From contig JAJZTV010000051.1 of assembly GCA_021847385.1 (NCBI GenBank), positions 1 to 10,747 on the forward strand: DNA of 10,747 nt, given 5' to 3'. This DNA comes from Pseudomonadota bacterium (GTDB lineage: Bacteria > Pseudomonadota > Gammaproteobacteria > Burkholderiales > Thiobacillaceae). Below, piece by piece: positions 6,397-10,747 of the stretch. Below the pieces are notes generated by a model. That model did not search any database and was not told where the DNA came from. It saw only the letters and a program-made list of their open reading frames with translations. The position numbers and the translations under genes are program-made. Within the stretch, counting starts at the first letter, position 1; every line of letters starts with the position of its first letter.

Positions 6397-7401
6397 TCAG
6401 GCGGTCTGGAAGGCGAAGGCGTCGGAGAAGAACTCGTCCTCCGGCAGGCCGTGGCCGAGGCAGGCCTTGCGCGCCGCGTCGACCATGGCCGGCGAGCCGC
6501 AGGCATAGACCTGGTAGCCGGTGAGATTGGCGAAGTCGGCCAGCACGGCGTCTTGCACATAGCCGGTGCGGCCGGGCCAATCCGCCCCGGCCTGCGACAG
6601 CACCGGGATGAAGGTGAAATTGCCATGCAGTTGCTGCCATTGGCTGGCCAGTTCGGCCAGGTACATGTCCTGCAGGGTGCGCGCCCCCCAGTACAACACC
6701 AGCGGCCGGTCGATCCCATGATGGAAGGCGTGGCTCAGGATGCTCTTGATCGGCGCGAAACCGGTGCCGGTGGCCAGGAAGATCGCCGGCTTGTCCGACT
6801 CGCGCAGGAAGAAGCTGCCGAGCGGGCCGTTGATGCGCATGATGTCCTTGACCTGCATGGCGTTGAACACGTGCTCGGTGAATTCGCCGCCGGCGACGCG
6901 GCGCACGTGCAGCTCCAGCAGGGCGTCTTCTTCCGGGGCGTTGGCCAGCGAGAAGCTGCGCCGCTTGCCGTCTTTCAGCAGGAAGTCGATGTATTGGCCG
7001 GGCAGGAACTGCAAGCGCTCGTTGCTCGGCAGCTTGAGAAAGAGCTGCATCACGTCGTCGGCCAGGCGCTCCATGCGTTCGATCCGGCAGGGTAGGGTCT
7101 TGACCGGGATGTCCTTGGCCGCGCCGACCTCTTTGACCTCGATCACCAGGTCGCTTTTCGGCTTGGCCGAGCAGAACAAGGCCAGACCGCGATGGCGGTC
7201 CTCGTCGCTCAGGCTGCCGGGCTGAATGTCGCCGTAATCGACCTGGCCTGCCAGGATCTTGCCCTTGCAGGCGCCGCAGGCCCCGTTGCGGCAGCCATAA
7301 GGCAGGGCGAAGCCGGCGTCGAGCGCGGCGGAAAGCACGGTCTGCTCGGCTTCCACGGTAAACTTGTGGCCACTGGGTTGGATGGTCACCTGATACGACA
7401 T
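6397..7401 (-). CDS. 2Fe-2S/FAD/NAD(P) oxidoreductase, CDP-6-deoxy-3,4-glucoseen reductase-like
   Basis: A 334-residue single-chain electron-transfer flavoprotein. The N-terminal plant-type ferredoxin domain (about 1-95) carries Cys37, Cys42, Cys45 and Cys77 in a C-X4-C-X2-C-X31-C pattern (CRNGACGAC, then LFC). The FAD domain (about 100-200) has GQYIDF and RRSFSLANAP. The NAD(P) domain (about 205-334) has the nucleotide motif ATGTGFAPIKS (210-220) and the terminal CGSPAMV (301-307). This architecture matches the proteins annotated as CDP-6-deoxy-delta-3,4-glucoseen reductase (AscD/E3-like), phenol hydroxylase reductases and similar; no deoxysugar genes are nearby, so the sugar role is doubtful and the electron acceptor unknown. 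GAGAGGAA lies upstream of the ATG. It is divergent from the epimerase gene by 29 bp. Leucine is mostly CTG, unlike the hem genes. Confidence 0.9.
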   Translation of the reverse strand: MSYQVTIQPSGHKFTVEAEQTVLSAALDAGFALPYGCRNGACGACKGKILAGQVDYGDIQPGSLSDEDRHRGLALFCSAKPKSDLVIEVKEVGAAKDIPVKTLPCRIERMERLADDVMQLFLKLPSNERLQFLPGQYIDFLLKDGKRRSFSLANAPEEDALLELHVRRVAGGEFTEHVFNAMQVKDIMRINGPLGSFFLRESDKPAIFLATGTGFAPIKSILSHAFHHGIDRPLVLYWGARTLQDMYLAELASQWQQLHGNFTFIPVLSQAGADWPGRTGYVQDAVLADFANLTGYQVYACGSPAMVDAARKACLGHGLPEDEFFSDAFAFQTA

Positions 7402-7430
7402 CCCGAATTCCTCTCGATAAAACTCAAAAA

Positions 7431-8291
7431 ATGCTGCGCATACTCATCATCGGTTGCGGCGACGTCGGCCACCGCATTGCCAAACACCTGCAAGGGCGGG
7501 CCCGCCTGTACGCCCTGAGCCGTTCGCCCGACGGCCGGGCCGCGCTGCGCGCCGCCGGCATCACCCCGATCGCGGGCGACCTGGACGATCGCAGGAGTCT
7601 CAAGCGCATCGCCGGCCTGGCCGACTGGGTGCTGCACCTGGCGCCGCCGCCCGGCGAGGGTGCGGCCGATCCGCGTACCGTGCGGCTGTTGGCGGCGCTG
7701 GGGCGGGGCAGTCTACCACGGGCCTTGGCCTACATCAGCACCACCGGGGTGTACGGCGATTGCGCCGGCGACTTTGTCGCCGAGACCCGGCCGGTGCGGC
7801 CGCGCAATGCGCGGGCCAAGCGCCGGGTCGCGGCCGAGCGGGCTTTGCGCGCCTGGGGCCTCGGCCAGGGCGTACGGGTCAGCATCCTGCGCGCGCCCGG
7901 CATCTATGCCGCCGACCGCTTGCCCGAGGAGCGGGTGCGCAAGGGCCTGCCCGCCTTGCTGCCGGGCGAGGACATCTACACTAACCACATCCATGCCGAA
8001 GATCTCGCCCGGTTGTGCGTCGCGACCCTGTTCCGGGGCCGGGCCAACCGGGTCTACAACGCGGTCGACGACAGCGATCACAAGATGGGCGATTGGTTCG
8101 ATCGGGTGGCCGATCATCTCGGGCTGCCGCGCCCGCCGCGCCTGCCGCGGGCCGAGGTCGAGGCGGCGGTGACACCGGCCATGCGCAGCTTCCTGGTCGA
8201 ATCGCGGCGGCTGTCGAATCGGCGCATCAAAGAGGAATTACATTTCCGGCTGCGCTACCCGACCGTAGGCGATGGCTTAAGTCATCGTTAA
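7431..8291 (+). CDS. Atypical NAD-dependent epimerase/dehydratase (YeeZ-like extended SDR)
   Basis: A 286-residue Rossmann-fold protein. The N-terminal nucleotide motif is GCGDVG (residues 8-13) after strand MLRILII, followed by AGDLDD (48-53), the substrate-proximal YISTTGVYGD (101-110), RAPGIYAADRLP (about 154-165) and NHIHAEDLARL (185-195). This is the pattern of the YeeZ-type subgroup of extended SDRs. The usual catalytic YxxxK is not evident after the Ser-Thr-Thr stretch; at the expected place the chain has basic RAKRR. Catalysis may therefore differ or be absent, and the substrate is unknown. The start is fixed by the first beta strand, yet no Shine-Dalgarno site is visible; the leader 7417-7430 is A-rich instead. 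It is divergent from the reductase and followed 8 bp later by the Tgl-like gene. Confidence 0.85.
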   Translation: MLRILIIGCGDVGHRIAKHLQGRARLYALSRSPDGRAALRAAGITPIAGDLDDRRSLKRIAGLADWVLHLAPPPGEGAADPRTVRLLAALGRGSLPRALAYISTTGVYGDCAGDFVAETRPVRPRNARAKRRVAAERALRAWGLGQGVRVSILRAPGIYAADRLPEERVRKGLPALLPGEDIYTNHIHAEDLARLCVATLFRGRANRVYNAVDDSDHKMGDWFDRVADHLGLPRPPRLPRAEVEAAVTPAMRSFLVESRRLSNRRIKEELHFRLRYPTVGDGLSHR

Positions 8292-8294
8292 GCC
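8274..8294. repeat. Inverted repeat GGCTTAA-N7-TTAAGCC at the end of the epimerase gene
   Basis: Perfect 7-bp arms at 8274-8280 and 8288-8294 span the epimerase stop codon (8289-8291) and end 5 bp before the ATG of the next gene. There is no T tract, so intrinsic termination is unlikely. It could be an RNA hairpin affecting translation of the following gene, a processing site, or chance. Confidence 0.4.
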
Positions 8295-8299
8295 TCGCG

Positions 8300-9463
8300 A
8301 TGCCACGCTGCCGGATTCACACCGATACGACGATAGAAGGCATGAGGCGGACGGAGGGCGGTATCCAGTTCAACACGCGCGATGCGCTGGGGCTGGCGCA
8401 AGCGCATGATGCATTCCAGACCTTGCTCGAGGCGCAGGGCCTTGCCCGGCATGTCGATACGGCGGCCATGGCCGATGCCGGCCGGCCGGCCATCCGGTTC
8501 TACTTGAACGAAGGCGCTGCTTCGGCTTGGGCGCCCGATGGCGACACCTTGCGCCTGGCCGAAATGCTTGGGCTCGATGGTCAAGCCCACACCGGCGACC
8601 TGGAGCAAGAAATACTGGTCGCCATGCTACTCAGTCCCGTGCCCTTCGCGTTTCCAAGTTACGACGAATTGATCGCCGCGCTGCGCATGCGCCGTTATAT
8701 CGTCGAGGCGGCGCGTAAGACGGAACTGGATTTCCACACCACCGAGGCGGAGCGTCCGGCCGATTGCTGGGCTTATGTCGAGGATCGGGGGTTTACCGTT
8801 TTACCGGGCACGCCGCTGGTCACCGCCTTGCGCAAGGCCACCCAGCCGGCGGTATCGGGCGCTCGCTATTCGTTTTCCTGCTACCGCGCGACCGAATACG
8901 TCATCCTGTTGGGGATTGCGCAGGAATTGGCCGCCAGCAACCCTGGATTGCTGGCCCGGCTGCAACGGCAGTGGGAATGCGAGCCCATCATGTCGGCCCG
9001 GTTCCACGACGTTTTCTTGCGCGAGTACGGTGCCATGGAAGCGCCGTTGCCGATGAAATATTACGTGCCCGGCGACCGCCTGTGGTTTCGCAACCCGGAC
9101 GAGGCCTCGGCGGATGTGGTGGGCTACGAGGGCTCGTGGGTGTTTTATCTCGGCGGCGGCCTGTTCACCAATTTTTGGAAATGGGGCGAGCCGTTCACGC
9201 TGGCGTCGAAGTGCGTGGAGATCTATCACTGGCGCCATGGCACCTATCGCGACTCGACGGGTGAACTGCGCATGGACGAGGCCCGGGTCGAAGCGCATGT
9301 CCGCGCATCGCAGGCCGACCCGGTAGCGCTGGGGCGCATCGTCGAGCGTATGCTGCGCTACCGCGACCCCCGGGGGGTCTACCGCGATGGCGGCTGCATC
9401 GATACCACCCGGGAACACCCGCGCTGGGTCTGTCCCGGCACGGCCGATATCCGGCTGCCCTAG
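8300..9463 (+). CDS. Tgl-like protein (protein-glutamine gamma-glutamyltransferase-like), role unknown
   Basis: A 387-residue protein with no signal peptide. Two regions follow the order and spacing of Bacillus subtilis spore-coat transglutaminase Tgl, as I remember it. First, residues 121-145 (YDELIAALRMRRYIVEAARK and onward) precede a Trp-Ala-Tyr/Leu-Pro-Gly strand pair and then YSFSCYRATEYVILL (190-204), where Cys194 falls on the Tgl catalytic Cys. Second, GDRLWFRNPDE (258-268) and GYEGSWVFYLGGG (275-287) match the Tgl GDCLYFKNPE and RGENVILLG segments. The Tgl catalytic His appears replaced by Asn291 (LFTN), while His310 and His313 lie downstream. About 80 extra N-terminal residues are unassigned. 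Tgl normally crosslinks spore-coat proteins, which this non-spore-former should not have. The start is uncertain: ATG 8300 has no ribosome site, and ATG 8342 has AGAAGG too close (1 nt). It may share a transcript with the epimerase. Confidence 0.7.
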   Translation: MPRCRIHTDTTIEGMRRTEGGIQFNTRDALGLAQAHDAFQTLLEAQGLARHVDTAAMADAGRPAIRFYLNEGAASAWAPDGDTLRLAEMLGLDGQAHTGDLEQEILVAMLLSPVPFAFPSYDELIAALRMRRYIVEAARKTELDFHTTEAERPADCWAYVEDRGFTVLPGTPLVTALRKATQPAVSGARYSFSCYRATEYVILLGIAQELAASNPGLLARLQRQWECEPIMSARFHDVFLREYGAMEAPLPMKYYVPGDRLWFRNPDEASADVVGYEGSWVFYLGGGLFTNFWKWGEPFTLASKCVEIYHWRHGTYRDSTGELRMDEARVEAHVRASQADPVALGRIVERMLRYRDPRGVYRDGGCIDTTREHPRWVCPGTADIRLP

Positions 9464-9488
9464 GCCTGGCTGGGCTGCGCCGGCACGG

Positions 9489-9517
9489 TTGGTTCCGGCG
9501 GCGGCGGCGATTACAAT
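9489..9517 (+). promoter_or_regulatory. Candidate sigma70 promoter of yqgE-ruvX-pyrR
   Basis: TTGGTT (9489-9494), a 17-nt spacer and TACAAT (9512-9517), with transcription expected near 9524 and a leader of about 18 nt. It lies in the only non-coding gap (78 bp) before yqgE. A 6-bp GC dyad, CGCCGG (9478-9483) with CCGGCG (9495-9500), overlaps the -35; it lacks a T tract, so it is not a clear terminator for the upstream gene. Confidence 0.5.
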
Positions 9518-9541
9518 GGTCGGAAACGCCAGCGAACGACC

Positions 9542-10102
9542 ATGGAAAACGCCAACTTTATCGACCACTTTCTGATCGCCATGCCGAGCATGGTGGACTC
9601 CAATTTTGCCGGTACATTGACCTATGTCTGCGACCATAGCGAGCAGGGTGCCCTGGGCGTGGTGGTGAACCGGCCTATCGACCTGTCGCTGGAAAAGTTG
9701 TTCGAGCAGATCGGCCTGAGCTTGGATGACGAGCGGATCAAGGACAGCCCGGTCTATTACGGCGGCCCGGTGCAGATGGAGCGCGGTTTCGTGCTGCACC
9801 GGCCGGTCGGCGAATGGGGCTCCACCTTGTCGGTGCACGATCGGGTCGGCCTGACCACCTCGAAGGATATCCTGGAGGCCACGGCGCGCCACGAGGGGCC
9901 GGAGCAGATCATCGTCACCTTGGGTTATGCGGGCTGGGCGCCGGGCCAGCTCGAGGAAGAGATCAAGAATAATGCCTGGCTCACTGTGCCGGCCGACCCG
10001 GAAGTCATCTTCGGTCTGCCGCCGGAAGAGCGGCTGTCGGCGGCTATGCATATCCTGGGCATCGACTTGTCGATGCTGTCGGAAGAGGCCGGGCACGCCT
10101 AA
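9542..10102 (+). CDS. yqgE: YqgE/AlgH family protein (UPF0301)
   Basis: The product is 186 residues, the normal size, and begins NFIDHFLIAMPSM, the family's typical opening. Further signatures are GALGVVVNRP (about 37-46), SPVYYGGPVQMERGFVLH (around 70-87) and GYAGWAPGQLEEEI with NAWL (around 130-147). The family has solved structures but no settled biochemical function; the AlgH name comes from a Pseudomonas alginate-regulation phenotype. It is expected to be cytosolic. Strong support comes from the conserved order with ruvX and pyrR. No good ribosome site precedes ATG 9542, and the leader would be short. The stop shares one base with the ruvX start (TAATG), so translation is coupled. Confidence 0.95.
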   Translation: MENANFIDHFLIAMPSMVDSNFAGTLTYVCDHSEQGALGVVVNRPIDLSLEKLFEQIGLSLDDERIKDSPVYYGGPVQMERGFVLHRPVGEWGSTLSVHDRVGLTTSKDILEATARHEGPEQIIVTLGYAGWAPGQLEEEIKNNAWLTVPADPEVIFGLPPEERLSAAMHILGIDLSMLSEEAGHA

Positions 10103-10533
10103 TGCAGTCGAGGCGCGGCACCGTGCTCGCCTTCGACTTCGGCACCAAACGTATCGGCGTCGCGATGGGCGAGTGGGAGACTCGGTTGGCGCATGCGCTG
10201 GAGACCATCGCCGAAGAGGCCAACGACCCGCGCTTTGCCCGCATCGGCGCCTTGATTGCGGAATGGCGGCCGATCGAGTTGGTGGTGGGTTTGCCGCTCA
10301 GCCTTGAGGGCGCAGAACACGAATTGACCAAGCGCTGCCGGCGCTTTGCCAATCAGTTGCATGGCCGTTTCGGTCTGCCGGTGCATCTGGTCGACGAACG
10401 CTTGACCTCGGTCGAGGCCGAGGCGCGCTTGGCCGAGGCGGGGGTGTATGGCGAGCGCCGGCGCGCGCTGACCGACAGCCTCGCGGCAGAACAAATACTT
10501 CAGGACTACTTGGCCCATCATGACATTGCCTAA
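10102..10533 (+). CDS. ruvX: Putative pre-16S rRNA nuclease RuvX/YqgF (Holliday-junction-resolvase-like)
   Basis: A 143-residue RNase H-like protein of normal length. All family motifs are present: FDFGTKRIGVAMG with the first acidic metal ligand at Asp12, VVGLPLSLEG, HLVDERLTSVEAEARL with the central acidic pair, and DSLAAEQILQDYL near the C-terminus with the last Asp. YqgF is known in E. coli for maturation of the 16S rRNA 5' end, and the fold is that of RuvC-type resolvases. It starts on the last base of the yqgE stop codon and its end overlaps pyrR by 14 nt, so the three genes form one tightly coupled unit. It appears intact. Confidence 0.96.
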   Translation: MQSRRGTVLAFDFGTKRIGVAMGEWETRLAHALETIAEEANDPRFARIGALIAEWRPIELVVGLPLSLEGAEHELTKRCRRFANQLHGRFGLPVHLVDERLTSVEAEARLAEAGVYGERRRALTDSLAAEQILQDYLAHHDIA

Positions 10534-10747
10534 GCCCACGGAATTGATCGACCGCCTGGCCGAACAAATTCGCCCCACCCTCACCGCCGATTGCGCTTTG
10601 GTCGGCATCCATACCGGCGGCGTCTGGGTCATGGAAGCGCTGGCCCGGCGCCTGGACAGCGACCTGCCCTGCGGCAGCCTGGACATCGCCTTCTACCGCG
10701 ACGACTTCTCCCGCATCGGCCTGCATCCGATCGTCAAACCCTCGCAA
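10520..10747 (+). CDS. pyrR: Bifunctional pyr regulatory protein / uracil phosphoribosyltransferase PyrR, 3' partial
   Basis: The first 76 residues are present, starting MTLPKPTELIDRLAEQI at ATG 10520, and the frame runs off the window. Family segments seen are ALVGIHTGGVWVMEALARRL (about 26-45) and LDIAFYRDDFSRIG (53-66), the latter corresponding to the LDITLYRDD region of PyrR. The PRPP-binding loop would come later and is outside the window. In Gram-positives PyrR is an RNA-binding attenuator of pyr genes with weak uracil phosphoribosyltransferase activity; in proteobacteria it commonly follows ruvX and precedes pyrB/pyrC, where its regulatory mode is less clear. The 14-nt overlap with ruvX supports co-translation. 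Confidence 0.93.
   Translation, partial: MTLPKPTELIDRLAEQIRPTLTADCALVGIHTGGVWVMEALARRLDSDLPCGSLDIAFYRDDFSRIGLHPIVKPSQ

Noticed and set aside
6397..7401. A deoxysugar biosynthesis locus built on the reductase
   Set aside because: No sugar nucleotidyltransferase, 4,6-dehydratase or E1 dehydrase gene is present. The family label reflects architecture only.
8015..8299. The Tgl-like gene starting at the in-frame ATG 8015
   Set aside because: That extension lies inside the epimerase gene in another frame, is Arg/Gly-rich and has no family similarity. ATG 8300 or 8342 is more plausible.
9478..9500. GC-rich dyad CGCCGG-N11-CCGGCG after the Tgl-like gene as a rho-independent terminator
   Set aside because: No T tract follows, the loop is long, and the right arm overlaps the promoter of yqgE. 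Termination cannot be supported.
8801..10096. A 431-codon open frame on the - strand spanning the Tgl-like gene, the gap and yqgE
   Set aside because: It crosses two genes with strong protein evidence and a promoter-bearing gap. Its translation is rich in Arg, Gln and His with no domain.

Overview
This window is a gene-dense stretch of a GC-rich bacterial chromosome. It most resembles a betaproteobacterium, plausibly of the Neisseriales. The main reasons are the hemC-hemD-hemX-hemY cluster and the yqgE(algH)-ruvX-pyrR cluster, both typical of beta- and gammaproteobacteria. The organism assignment is inference from gene order and protein character; no rRNA or other taxonomic marker is present. 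I see no tRNA, rRNA, CRISPR array, insertion sequence, integrase or phage gene.

Region 1 (1-3190, + strand) is a tetrapyrrole operon. It holds hemC (5' end cut by the window), hemD, hemX and hemY, joined by 1-nt gaps or an 8-nt overlap. HemC and HemD make uroporphyrinogen III. HemX and HemY are inner-membrane companions of uncertain role. HemY here is only 165 residues: it keeps the two membrane helices and the start of the TPR part, but lacks most of the usual C-terminal TPR domain.

Region 2 (3198-5369, - strand) converges on hemY with a 7-bp gap. It holds a BaiN/YhiN-type flavoprotein, and then a two-gene unit of a 4-oxalocrotonate-tautomerase-like protein and an NTF2/SnoaL-like protein, coupled by an ATGA overlap. 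A LysR-type regulator (5481-6389, +) is divergent from that pair. The 111-bp gap between them carries two perfect inverted repeats and a candidate promoter, so the three genes look like a self-contained LTTR-controlled metabolic module of unknown substrate.

Region 3 (6397-9463) holds a 2Fe-2S/FAD/NAD reductase of the AscD/CDP-6-deoxy-3,4-glucoseen reductase-like type (-). Divergent from it by only 29 bp is an atypical NAD-dependent epimerase/dehydratase (YeeZ-like, +). Eight bp further on is an unusual 387-residue protein. I read its central and C-terminal parts as related to the Bacillus spore-coat transglutaminase Tgl, with the catalytic cysteine kept and the histidine apparently replaced. 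This is the most interesting gene in the window.

Region 4 (9489-10747, +) starts with a candidate sigma70 promoter. It then runs yqgE/algH, ruvX (yqgF) and pyrR (3' end cut by the window), all overlapping, which is the common proteobacterial order leading into the pyrimidine genes pyrB/pyrC. No stretch above 300 bp lacks a gene; the largest gap is the 111-bp divergent region at 5370-5480.
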